This document shows, one piece after another, positions 11,530 to 23,102 of a stretch of 64,000 nt of DNA (its first letter is position 1; each line of letters begins with the position of its first letter). Where the stretch lies: contig NC_065872.1 of the NCBI RefSeq assembly GCF_933775445.1, positions 14,260,001 through 14,324,000 of the forward strand, written 5' to 3'. A program made the translations under genes and the position numbers. A model generated the notes under the pieces. The model had not been told where the DNA came from. It ran no database searches and saw only the letters and a program-made list of their open reading frames with translations. Source of the stretch: Argentina anserina (lineage: Eukaryota; Streptophyta; Magnoliopsida; Rosales; Rosaceae).

Positions 11530-11700
11530 CCACATGAAGACTTGCAACTCAAACGAGTTGGTGTTCTCAATACTGAAATAGAAGATTCGGTGTTCTTCTT
11601 CTCCTTTCCTGGTTCGGCATGAGTGGCTTGTTCAGTTGATATAAGTCTACACTCTGCAATACGAATAGTATTAATCCTTTTGACCACACGTTAAAAAGAA
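11530..11700. repeat. Second copy of the receptor kinase promoter region
   Basis: This stretch aligns with 2931-3060 upstream of the lectin kinase, including CGAGTTGGTGT, TTTCCTGGTT, TAAGTCTACACTCTGCAATA and TTTTGACCACACGTTAAAAA. No kinase coding sequence follows: after 11700 the DNA is unrelated. The TATA box position reads GATATAA. It is probably a leftover of a tandem kinase duplication or a shuffled promoter fragment. Confidence 0.65.
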
Positions 11701-11744
11701 AAACACAGTCAAACAACAAAAACTTATGACACCAGGAAATATTT

Positions 11745-12340
11745 AAGGGTGTGATCCAGCAGTCCAACAAAACACAAAGTTTAACCGTGTAAAAAACAAA
11801 ATTAATACTCATACACAATGTCAAACAACATTAAACTTTGGTTTTGCAGCTACTATGTCGAATATGACACCAGGAAAGGCAGCAAAGGGATTAAGGGAAA
11901 TAGCAAATTCTATTGTTTATAGCAGTGCATATTAAAATTTAGCATGTAAATCCTGGATTAGCCGTTTATGTCACGAGACATTACTGAAAGCAGACACTGA
12001 AACTGCTCCGAGCAACAACAAAAAAGGAAGTTCCACAAATGAATCTGTAAGCAGTTAGAGTTTTAATTTAGGATTCAATTACAAATTAAGTTTCAGGTGG
12101 ACACCCTTTTGTTTAAGCCTAACATCAATCCCATATTCCCAACCCACACACACTTCCATCTAGGAAGCTAAAGCAAGGATACAAAGCCAACCACTATATG
12201 TTCAATCAGATGATACAATTTAATAATGTCATAGGTTCGTCAGCTAACTGACTTGAAAATGTTGGCACTAAACTGGACAAACAGATTAATTGTGTAATAT
12301 AATCATGTCATAACTGCAACATGTGACTAGTGATTTATAT
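11745..12340. repeat. Segmental duplication, left copy (partner 40440-40980)
   Basis: The two segments align in the same orientation over roughly 550 bp. Shared blocks include AAACAACATTAAA, TTTTGCAGCTAC, ATGACACCAGGAAAGGCAG, CACAAATGAA.CTGTA, CCCAACCCACACA and AGGAAGCTAAAG. Substitutions and indels are frequent, so the duplication is old. In the right copy the left edge contains a candidate minus-strand exon with a CCAG splice acceptor. In this copy the matching site reads differently and the CAG is gone. Confidence 0.65.
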
Positions 12341-12352
12341 CCATTCCTGCAG

Positions 12353-12496
12353 ATTATGGAGGATAACTGCAATAGGGGTCAGTCTCCAGAGTTAGGTGCT
12401 GATAATCAACATTTATGCTCATTAGGTGGACGGAAAACTGGCTTTGCATCTGATAAAGTTATGGAATTTAATTCAAGCAAGCGTAAACAGCAATAG
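12353..12496 (+). other. Candidate host exon split by the retroelement (left part)
   Basis: After a splice-acceptor-like CATTCCTGCAG (ends 12352), the plus strand is open for about 46 codons and starts with an in-frame ATG at 12356. The reading is hydrophilic and acidic/basic mixed (MEDNCNRG..., ending in SSKRK). It meets the TSD of the composite retroelement at 12492. The DNA beyond the insertion (30146-30222) continues with a short open stretch that ends ...NETHLVTS, one base out of frame. The protein is not recognised. If it is an exon, the insertion broke it. Confidence 0.3.
12492..12496. repeat. Target-site duplication AATAG, left
   Basis: The 5 bp directly left of LTR-A are AATAG. The same 5 bp follow the outer end of LTR-C at 30141-30145. 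Five bases is the usual duplication length for Ty3 integrases. It shows that 12497-30140 sits at one insertion site. Confidence 0.85.
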
Positions 12497-15347
12497 CGTA
12501 ACGACCCCAAAATTTCGAGCTTAAAAACTCAAAATTCTAAAGTCGTTAAACACAAAATAATCTCAATAAAATGGAAATCATTAAAGTGTCACAGCGGATC
12601 AATTCTGAGTTCTCAATACAACTCAGACAAACCAATTATTACAACCCAAATTTATAATCCATACATAAAATGGAAATGTAATAATCCTCACAAATCACTC
12701 ACAAATCTCACAAATAAAATCACACCATTTCTCACACACAAATCCATGCTAAAACCTCACCGCAAGTAGGGTACGAACGACTTCGAGCCTCCGGAGTCGT
12801 CGCTCAATCTCCACTAATCAGCACATGCAGAGTTATCCCCTACACCATCGGATTGGTGCACCGGGATTGTAAACACAAACCCGGTAAGCTTTACAGCTCG
12901 TATGAGTAAAATGAAATAAAACTCGCATATTAATGCATATACGAAAATCCACAAATCAAACAAATATAAATGCACTCATGAGTCAATGGACGGCCCATCT
13001 GGTTGTCCCAAAGAAATATGAAAAGAAACTCTCATGAGAAATTAAGTAACCCTTCTGGTTACCCAAATGCATTTATAATACGGGTACCAAGAACGCTGGT
13101 ACACATCTGTTACCCCTCTCGTAATACACCGCCGATATTGGGTAGCCACCCGCTACCCAACATCCAAAACAATCTGAGTACCCATGAGCAGATAACCACC
13201 CGTTACCTCACATGCAGTACTAAGACAGACAGACTAGAGCTCTAACTGTATCGTAACTTTCGCCCGGCCAAAGGCTAGGTTTCGACTTGCCAAACACGTA
13301 CAATAATCTCACATCATATTGTACAATTCAAATCACATGCTCAATATAATCACAATAAAATCATAACAGTATATTATATAGCAAACTATATATATTCGTA
13401 CTTATTTACCATTTATACAACACATATATAGTCCACTATATCTTATACATGTCATATTTCACCACACATGCTCAATACACAAACTTCCGTCATCGAAATA
13501 ACCATTTCTAATGTATTAATAACAGTATATAATATAATGAACTATATATATATGCACTTATTACCATTATACAGTATATATATATTCCACTAAATTGTAT
13601 ACATGTTGTAATTCATTATTAAATACTCTTGTAAAAATCTTGAATCACCGCGAGGGTAGATTAGTAAATATGTGAGATTTTACTCACCTAATTGACTTGA
13701 GCGTAATTCCACAATTCCCGAAGATAATTCCTTTCCTCGATTTAACGATCACCTTGAAAAGATAAGAAAAGAATTTAGAATCGTTTTGTAAACCCTTAAA
13801 TGCCGAAACAGTAATAATCGGTTACTGTTCAGCAATTTTCGGTTTTACGAAGTTACTGTTCAGTATTACTGTACAAATATACAATTAACACGTATTTCTG
13901 TACGTATAAATACTACATACATATTTCTGTACGTATAAATACTACATACGTATTTCTGTACGTATAAATACTACATACGTATTTCTGTACGTATAAATAC
14001 TATATACGTATTTTTGTACGTATACGTATTGTTTAAATGTAAATACAATCTCAGTAAATAAAATTTACTAAATTACCCTTTTACAAATTACTTTTACATT
14101 TACTGAAAGTAATTTATATTTACATTTACCGTAGGTAAAATTTAATTACATTTACCGTACGTAAATAAAATTTACATTTACATTTACCGTACTTAAGTAA
14201 ATTACCAAAATACCCTTCTCGGAATCAGTGTTCACGCCGCCGCACGTGGCGGCGCGTGGAGTGCACGCGCCACCTCTGGCAGGCCGCGCGTGGCGCTCAC
14301 GCGCCACTCACTGTGGCAGCGCGTGGGGCCCACGCGCCGAGCCCAAAACCGGCGCGTAGCACGCCACCGCCGCCCCATTTCGTCCCTTCACCTTCTCCTC
14401 CGCCCCTACACGGCCCAAGGACACCTTCTGGCCACCTCACTCACCCACACGCGCCGCCTAAGCCGGCGGCGTTCATCAACCCACCAATCTCCTCAAATCC
14501 AACCAAAACGTTCCAACAATCATCAACAACCATCACAACAATTACACGAAGCTATTCATTACCTCTATCGATGTTTTGGACCGTCTGATTCCCTCGGTGA
14601 AGCTCCAAAAGTCGCCGTGAGACTCGGTTTCGGAGGAAGGATGATCGATGGCGTCGCTGCTCGAGGTGAGTCTCCCGTGGGTAGATTCGTGTCGCGGAGG
14701 AAGGAGCGAGGTCGTGGTGGTGGCGCCGAGCTCCTGCGATGCCGGCCACGTCGAACTCGACGAGCCCGAGGTCAAGCTCCGTCGGTGTTGCTCGATCCCC
14801 GCTCGGGGTGCGTCGCCGCTACTACCGGTCGCTGCGTCGTGGTCGCGCGGTCTCAGTGACACCGGCGGTGTCAAGCACGGAGGCGGTTGGAGGGAAATCG
14901 CCGGCTTGGAAGGAGAGGTAGGGGAGAGAGAGTCGCGAGGGAGGGAGAGAGAAAGGGAGGCGGGCGAAACGATAGGGAAGGGTTTCCTGAATTGGAAACC
15001 CTAATTCACAAAACTATCCTATTTATACCCCCTCGCAAAATCGGAAACTAACTTCCGTCGTTAATAACTTTTACGTACGTCGTCCGATTAGAACGCGTCA
15101 CATATCCACGAACTCGTATCGACCAGCTCTACAACTTTCGTGAAGAAAGTTTTCGAAAACGATCGACGGAATAAAAGTCGATAAATTCGTTCGGAAACGT
15201 AACGTTTTCTTATTAAACGTTCTCGGAACGTTTCCGTTTCCGTTTTCGTAACACTTGCAAACAATCAAATTCAATTTAAATGAATTTCAAAACTTTATAG
15301 AATTTACTTCAAATCAAATATCGTTTTGAAAAATTGGGGTTATTACA
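12497..15347 (-). repeat. LTR-A (2851 bp)
   Basis: Runs from (C)GTAACGACCCC at 12497 to GGGGTTATTACA at 15347. The first base is C instead of the T seen in LTR-B and LTR-C. It holds five units of a 29-bp TACGTATTTCTGTACGTA-type repeat (about 13886-14035), a GC-rich palindromic block (14235-14370) and a minus-strand TATA box TATAAATA at 15020-15027, about 320 bp from the U3 end. Its body resembles LTR-C, but its last 300 bp resemble LTR-B. Confidence 0.9.
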
Positions 15348-15364
15348 ATCTACCCCCCTTAAAG
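15348..15364 (-). other. Polypurine tract of internal region 1
   Basis: Directly inside LTR-A the minus strand reads TTTAAGGGGGGTAGAT, a classic polypurine tract for plus-strand priming in reverse transcription. It is absent from internal region 2, where the LTR abuts pol directly. A matching tract lies next to LTR-D at about 34820-34836. Confidence 0.8.
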
Positions 15365-15387
15365 GAATTTCGTCCCGAAATTCAAGC

Positions 15388-18300
15388 TCACTCAACAAAC
15401 AACTGTGGATATCTGGTCATCATGTCTGACTCTAGCTCCCAAGATGCATCACCCTCATCATGGTGACTCCACAGCACCTTGACTAGCTCAACTTTTCTCC
15501 GCCGTAGCTTCTTTGTGGATCTATCCAGGATACGAACCGGCTCGACAACAAATGTGGCATTTTCCTTCACTTCAATGGTGCTATGATTGATCACATGTGA
15601 CTCATCTGGTACATACTTCCTCAGCATGGAAATGTGGAAGACGTTGTGAACGCCCGACATGCTAGTAGGCAAGGCTAGTCGATATGCTAGTTCGCCCACC
15701 TTCTCAAGTATCTCAAAAGGCCCAACATACCTCGGTGCCAATTTTCCCTTCTTGCCGAATCTCACTACACCCCTCATAGGTGAAACTTTCAAGAACACAT
15801 GATCACCAATCTCAAACTCCACATGTCTCCTCTTCAGGTCGGCATAGCTCTTCTGTCTACTCTGAGCGGTCCGGATTCTGTCCCGAATGATCGAGATCTT
15901 CTCAGTGGTTTCCTGAACCACCTCTGGGCCCATCAGTGCCTCATCACCAACTTCGGCCAAACAGATCGGAGATCGGCATGGCCTACCATAAAGTGCCTCA
16001 TACGGTGCCATGCCAATGCTAGAATGGTAGCTGTTGTTGTAGGCAAACTCAATCAATCTCAAATGATCTTCCCAGCTACCCTTGAAATCCAACACACATG
16101 CTCTCAACATGTCTTCCATCACCTGATTCACCCTCTCTGTCTGTCCATCCGTCTGAGGGTGAAAAGCTGTATTCATATCCAAGGTAGTGCCCATCGCCTT
16201 CTGCAAACCACCCCAGAACTTCGAAGTGAAACGTGCATCTCTATCGGAAACAATAGAAACTGGAGCACCATGAAGTCTCACTACCTCATCCACATATAGT
16301 TTCCCAAGCACGTCCACTGAGTACTTCATCGACTCTAGGAGAAAATGAGCCGACTTCGTCAATCGATCGACAATCACCCATATGGCATCGTGACCCTTCT
16401 TCGATCTAGGCAACCCGGTCACAAAATCCATAGATATCTGCTCCCACTTCCAAAGAGGAATAGTCAGTGGTTTCAACATGCCAGCTGGTCGTTGATGTTC
16501 TGCTTTCACTTGCTGACATGTAAGGCACTTCGATACAAACTCTGCTACATCTTTCTTCATACCGTTCCACCAGAATTGTCTGCATAGGTCCTTGTACATC
16601 TTGGTGTTCCCTGGATGGACGGTATAGCGTGAACGATGTGCCGTACGAAGAACCTCCTCCCGAAGATCATCACAATCTGGGACACACAATCTTGCCCCAA
16701 ACCTCAACCCTCCATCGGGTCCAACTCTCCACTCAGAAGGACACTCATCAAGCGTATCAACTACAAGATCCGCCAACTTAGCTCGTGACTGTCTATCCAG
16801 CGCCTGACCCTGTATGATCCTCGTGATCAATGTGGGTTGTACTGTGACACTACCAAGAAAGACCCTTGGTTCTCCTCCCGATGGTACCAAATCAAACTCT
16901 GATGCTGCTTCTAGCATGAACCATTCCTGGACCATAAGTGAAGCTACCACGCCTCTCGGTTTTCTGCTCAAGGCATCAGCCACCACATTTGCCTTCCCCG
17001 GGTGGTACTCTAATGTGAAGTCATAGTCCTTGAGGAGTTTCATCTATCTCCTCTGCCTCATATTCAGCTCATTCTGTGAGAACAAGTACTTCAAACTCTT
17101 ATGATCTGAAAAGAGTTGAAATTTCTCACCATACAAGTAATGTCTCCAAATCTTCAGGGCAAATACAACTGCCGCAAGCTCTAGGTCGTGTGTCGGATAA
17201 TTCTTCTCATGAATCTTCAACTGTCTCGAACCATATGCAACAACTCCTCCATGCTGCATCAACACACAACCCAAACCTTGGAGCGAAGCATCACTGTAAA
17301 TGACATAGCCACCACCACTAGAGGGAATCGTCAACACTGGAGCTGTGGTCAGTCTAGTCTTTAGTTTGCTGAATGCTTCCTCACACGCATCCGTCCACAC
17401 GAACGGAGTATCTTTCTTGGTCAACTTGGTCAATGAAGATGCGATACTAGAAAACCCCTCGATAAACCTCCTGTAGTAACCTGCCAACCCGAGGAAACTA
17501 CGTATCTCTGTAGGGTTCTTTGGACGACTCCAATTCTTCACTGCCTCTACCTTTACCGGGTCCACTAGTACTCCATGTTTTGAGACAACATGACCAAGGA
17601 ATTTGACCTCTTCTTTCCAGAACTCACACTTCTCTAGCTTGGCATACAGTCTCGCCTCCTTCAAGGTCTGCAACACTGTTCTCAGGTGCACCACATGTTC
17701 TTCTTGTGTCTTGGAGTATATCAGAATGTCATCCACAAACACCACTACGAACTCATCCAAGTACGGACTAAATACTTGATTCATCAAACTCATGAAGACA
17801 GCTGGTGCATTCGTTAGACCAAATGGCATGACGACAAACTCATAATGTCCATACCGGGTCCTGAAGGCTGTCTTCGATATATCTTCTTCCTTCACCCTGA
17901 GTTGATGACAACCGGATCTCAAATCAATCTTAGAGAACACCGTAGCACCTTTGAGTTGATCGAACAAGTCATCAATCCTAGGTAAGGGATACCTATTCTT
18001 GATGGTCACCTTGTTCAGCTCTCTGTAGTCCACACATAACCGCAGAGAACCATCTTTCTTCTTTACGAACAAAACAGGTGCTCCCCACGGTGAAACACTA
18101 GGTCTAATGAACCCTTGGTCTAATAGCTCATCGATCTGCACCTTCAGCTCCTTAAGTTCATTCTGCCCCATTCTATATGGCGCCTTTGACACAGGTGCTG
18201 TACCGGGTACTACATCAATGCAGAAATCTACCACTCTTCGAGGAGGTAGCCCCGGTATCTCTTGGAACACTTCACCAAACTCAGATACTACCACAATGTC

Positions 18301-19869
18301 TGCGATAGTCACTTTCTGATCCACTGACTCCACATGTGCCAAAACTCCTGATCTCATGGCGTTGTCGGACTTGAGGCAACGATAACGAAACACTGGCTCT
18401 CCAGGTCTATGAAAGGACACTACCATGTCAAAACAATCAATCACAGCATGCTGTGGTCTCAACCAATCAATCCCCAAGATCACATCATAAGTGTGGTCCG
18501 GAATCACAATCAACGAAGCAGAGAACTCTCTACTTCCAATCAAAATAGGACAAGCTTTGCAGATTGTCTCTAACTCAAGTGACACTCCAAGGGGTGAAGT
18601 GACACATAAGGCGTCCCCAAGAGGTGTAGGAATCAATCCTAGCATCTCCACCACTGAACTAGCAATGAATGAATGCGATGCTCCCGTATCAAACAATACT
18701 CTAGCAAGGTAGTCAAACAATGATAATGTACCTTCCACTCCTGTGTCTCGCTGGCCCACTGCGAACACTCTAGCTTGGCCCGCTGGTAGCTGTCTCTGCG
18801 GCCGTTCCTGCCTACCCGGAAGTAGTCGGGTACAATCTCGAGCTATGTGTCCCACTTGCCCGCACCGGTGGCAGCCTGCTCTCTTCGGTTTCGGACATGC
18901 TGAGGCGTAATGTCCCATCTCATTGCAGCTATAACACCTCACTGCTGCTAATGGTCTGACTGGTGCTGCTCTGATAGCTAGGGGTGGCGCCCTTGTCGGG
19001 GCCTGATAGTGGGGTCTTGGCCTCTTCCATGACCTATCCTTCGGCCCTGAGTGCTCACTGCCCGTATAGATTGCCTTGCCTTTCCCCTTTGCATCTCTAT
19101 TCCCCACATCACCTGCTTGAGTCTTCTCTGCTTGCTCCAAGCTCATAGCAATCTCAAATATCTGCTCCCTGGTAGTCAGACAAAGGACTGATATCATGGT
19201 GTTGTACTATTGTTTCAGCCCACGTAGATACTTCTGAGCTAAAGCAGTCGTACCCATAGGCCTGACATACCGATATAGCTGCGAGAATCGAGCATCATAC
19301 TCTCTAATGGTCATGACTCCCTGTACCAATGCCAGAAACTCCAACTCTAAGTCCTCCTGTACTGAGGCTGGAAAATACTTCTCTCGGAATATGGTGGTGA
19401 AACCTCCCCATGTGAATGTAGACACATCCACAGTCTGTCTCATGCTCTTCCACCAATCTAGAGCATCACCCTTGAGAAAGAATGTAGCTATCTTTTTCTT
19501 CTCAATCTCTGTGCACTCTATCATCTCAAAATAAGTCTCCATACCCTCGATCCAATGGTCAGCTACCATATGATCTAGTCCCCCATGAAAGGTCGGAGCT
19601 GACAGTGCACTAATATCCTTGATCAGCTTCAACACTCGACCGTCATCTCTAACCGCAGGAGCTGGCTCATCCTGCTCCTCCTGCGGAGCAGCCTCCTCAT
19701 AGAGGTTCTCCACGTTGCGGACTCGACCTGTGGCCCTACCTCGACCTCGGCCTACCTGCTCTACCTGTGGAGCAGCCTCCTCATAAAGGTTCTCCACGTT
19801 GCGGACTCGGCCTGTGGTCCTACCTCGACCTCGGCCTCTCGCCCGTCCTCAGCCGTTATCAGCGTTCAT
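15388..19869 (-). pseudogene. Gag-pol of internal region 1 (chromovirus), three in-frame stops
   Basis: From the ATG at 19869 the frame encodes gag, two CCHC zinc knuckles, protease (DTGA), reverse transcriptase (FVDDILIYS), RNase H, integrase and a C-terminal chromodomain-like part ending at 15388. The chromodomain shows EPVRILDR, then a KVLW motif and an acidic WELE segment, as in Tekay elements. Three stops interrupt it: TGA at 19849-19851 (codon 7), TAG at 19207-19209 (Glu in the sister copy) and TAG at 17044-17046 (Trp in the sister copy). One residue in RT also differs: the SGYHQL motif reads SGCHQL. Near the N-terminus an 84-bp direct repeat (starts at 19704 and 19788) adds 28 codons with the [12 protein letters not shown] motif. 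It cannot make a full polyprotein. Confidence 0.9.
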
Positions 19870-20142
19870 CACCTTCAAACAACGAAACACTTAGTCAATA
19901 CTTGTGAAATCTCGAATTCAACTAAAACAGATTCAATAGGTATTAACATGAAATTTCAGGATAAGATGAATCATCGAAGTATCATCACGATACTTCTCGG
20001 AGGACCAAACCATTAGGTATGGCTCCTAAAACACTCTCGCGTACCCGACGAAATATCTATACCGAGGAGCATGTGATGGGAGCCCGCCTGCAGTCGGATC
20101 ATCGCTCCCGGATGGTATTGATAATCGCCAAATACGCACTTA

Positions 20143-20155
20143 GGCTCTGATACCA
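20143..20155 (-). other. Primer-binding site, internal region 1
   Basis: On the minus strand, two bases inside LTR-B, the sequence is TGGTATCAGAGCC. This is complementary to the 3' end of plant initiator methionine tRNA, the usual primer for Tekay elements. Confidence 0.85.
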
Positions 20156-20157
20156 AC

Positions 20158-23102
20158 TGTAACGACCCCAAAATTTCGAGCTTAAAAACTCAAAATTCTA
20201 AAGTCGTTAAACACAAAATAATCTCAAATAAATCGAAATCATTAAAGTGTAACAGCGGATCAATTCTGAGTTCTCAATACAACTCAGACAACCAATTATT
20301 ACAACCCAAATTTATAATCCATACACAAAATGGAAATGTAATAATCCTCACAAATCTCACAAATGAAATTACACAAATCCTCACACACGAATCCATGCTA
20401 AAACCTCAGCACAAGTAGGATCCGAACGACTTCGAGCCTCTGTAGTCGACACTCAACCTCCACTAATCAGCACCTGCGGAATTATCCCCTACACCATCGA
20501 ATTGGTGCACCGGGATTGTAAACACAAACCCGGTAAGCTTAAACCTCGTATGAGTAAAATCAAAATATAATTCGCATATCAAAATATACGAAAGATCACA
20601 AAACAACGAATATAAATGCCCTCATGAGTCAATGGACAGCCCATCTGGTTGTCCCCAAGAAATATGAAATGAATCGCTCATGAGAAAATTAAGTAACCCT
20701 TCTGGTTACCCAATGCATTTATAATACGGGTACCAAAAACGCTGGTACACATCTGTTACCCCTCTCGTAATACACCGCTGATATTGGATAGCCACCCGCT
20801 ACCCAACATCCAAAATAAACTGAGTACCCATGAGCAGATAACCACCCGTTACCTCACATGCAGTACTAAGGCAGACAGACTAGAGCTCTAACTGTATCGT
20901 AACTTTCGCCCGGCCAAAGGCTAGGTTCCGACTTGCCAAACACGTACAATAATCTCACATCATATTGTACCAAATCACGTCCGAAGACAAATCAACATTT
21001 TAACAATCTCAATGTTAAAATCACATACAATAATCTCACATCATATTGTACCACACATCACGTCCGAAGACAAATCACACTTTTTAACATTCTCCGTGAT
21101 AAAATCATGTACAATAATCACTCATCATATTGTACGTTTTAAAACTTTCACGATATCACCACAATACAAATCATAACAGTATATTATATAGCAAACTATA
21201 TATATTCGTATTTATTTACCATTTATACAATATATACATAGTCCACTATATCCTATACATGTCATATTTCATAAACACCTGAAGAATTACGTACAATATT
21301 CTCACATCATATTGTACCATTTAAATCACATACTCATGCACAATTTTCCGTCACCGAAATGACTATTTTTAATGAATTAATAACAGTACGTAATTTAATG
21401 AACTATATATATATATATGTACTTATTACCATTATACTGTATATATGCAGTCCACTAAATTATATACATGTTGTAATTCATTTGATAACACACTTGCAAA
21501 AATGTTGAATCACCACAAGGGTAGATTCGTAATTCAGTGAGATTTTACTCACCTTATCGACTCGAGTGTAATTCCACAATTCCCGATGATAATTCCTTTC
21601 CTTGATTTAACGATCACCTTGAAAAGATAAGAAAAGAATTTAGATTCGTTTCGTAAACCTTTAAATGCCAAAACAGTAATAATCGGTTACTGTTCAGCAA
21701 ATTTTCGGTTTTACGAAGTTACTGTTCAGGGTTACTGTTCACTGTTACTATACAAATATACCATTAATACGTATTTCTGTACGTATAAATATTAAGTACG
21801 TATTTCTGTACGTATAAATATTATATACGTATTTCTGTACGTATAAATATTATATACGTATTTCTGTACGTATAAATATTATATACGTATTTCTGTACGT
21901 ATAAATATTTTATACGTATTTCTGTACGTATACGTACTGTTTAAAAGTAAATACAATCTCGGTAAATAAAATTTACTAAATTACCCTTTTACAAATTACT
22001 TTTTACATTTACTGAAAGTAATTTATAATTACATTTACCGAAGGTAAAATTTAATTACATTTACAGTAGTAAATAAAAATTACATTTACATTTACCGTTA
22101 CACAGTAAATTACCAAAATACCCTTCTTGTCGAAACTATTCACACCGCCGCAGGTGGCGGCGCGTGGGGCACACGCGCCACCCGCCGGCAGGCGGCGCGT
22201 GGGGCTCACTCGCCGACGCCACCACGGCGCGTGTTGCGCCACCGCCGTGCCCAAACTCTCCCCCTCCTCCTCCTCTACCTTCCTACGGCCTCCGACTACC
22301 CCTAGGCCATCCCTAGCCTCCTCACGCGCCGCCTCTAGGCGGCGGTATCTCCCACCCTCCTTCACTCGATTTCTTCCCCAATCTCTCCAAATCGAATCCC
22401 TAATCTCCCAATCCATCCAAAAACACCACAAAAACATCACAACCATGAATCAAATGCCTCCTTACCTAGATCGGAGTCCAAAACCGTCGGGAACTCTTGG
22501 ATCGGTGAAGAGCTTCGTGCTCCCTCTTCGTCGTGGCTCCTTGGCGGCGGACAGAGGCACGGCGTGCTTGAGGTGGTAGCAGGGGATGGCGGAGAGCACA
22601 GCTGCCGTCGGTGAGGAGAGGGAGGGTGCGAGGGAGAGAGAGAGAGAGAGTGAGTTCGGATCGAGAGGGAGATGGAGTGAGCTCGGGGTCGAGAGGGTGA
22701 GAGAGCTGAGGGAGGCGGGGTGAGAGAGAAATGAAAGGGTTTCCAATTATGGGAACCCTAACTGATATCATTTCCTTTTATACCCCCTCCCAAAATCGGA
22801 AACTAACTTCCGTCGTTAATAACTTTTACATACGTCGTCCGATTAGAACGCGTCACATATCCACGAACTCGTATCGACGAGCTCTACAACTTTCGTGAAG
22901 AAAGTTTTCGCAACCGAGCGACGGAATAAAAGTCGATAAATTCGTTCGGAAACGTAACGTTTTCTTATTAAACGTTCTCGGAACGTTTCTGTTTCCGTTT
23001 TCGTAACACTTGCAAACAATCAAATTCAATTTAAATGAATTTCAAAACTTTATAGAATTTACTTCAAATCAAATATCGTTTTGAAAAATTGGGGTTATTA
23101 CA
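20158..23102 (-). repeat. LTR-B, the shared middle LTR (2945 bp)
   Basis: Runs from TGTAACGACCCC to GGGGTTATTACA. It has six units of the 29-bp repeat (about 21766-21935), a GC-rich block (22140-22245) and a minus-strand TATA box TATAAAA at 22776-22782. Its middle (about 22130-22740) differs strongly from LTR-A and LTR-C, while its last 300 bp are almost the same as LTR-A. It serves as the 5' LTR of internal 1 and stands at the 3' side of internal 2. Confidence 0.9.

Noticed and set aside
13886..14035. Regularly spaced repeats that look CRISPR-like
   Set aside because: The units are adjacent with no unique spacers, lie inside an LTR in plant DNA, and have no cas genes nearby.
14256..15004. 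Several overlapping frames of 60-190 codons in the GC-rich part of LTR-A (same at 784-1077, 22127-22771 and 29095-29810)
   Set aside because: They occur on both strands, shift between LTR copies and have repetitive Ala/Pro/Arg composition. They reflect GC-rich LTR sequence, not genes.
15799..17303. Plus-strand frames opposite pol of internal region 1 (same at 23348-24350 and 25431-26036)
   Set aside because: Exact antisense shadows of the conserved gag-pol frame on the minus strand.
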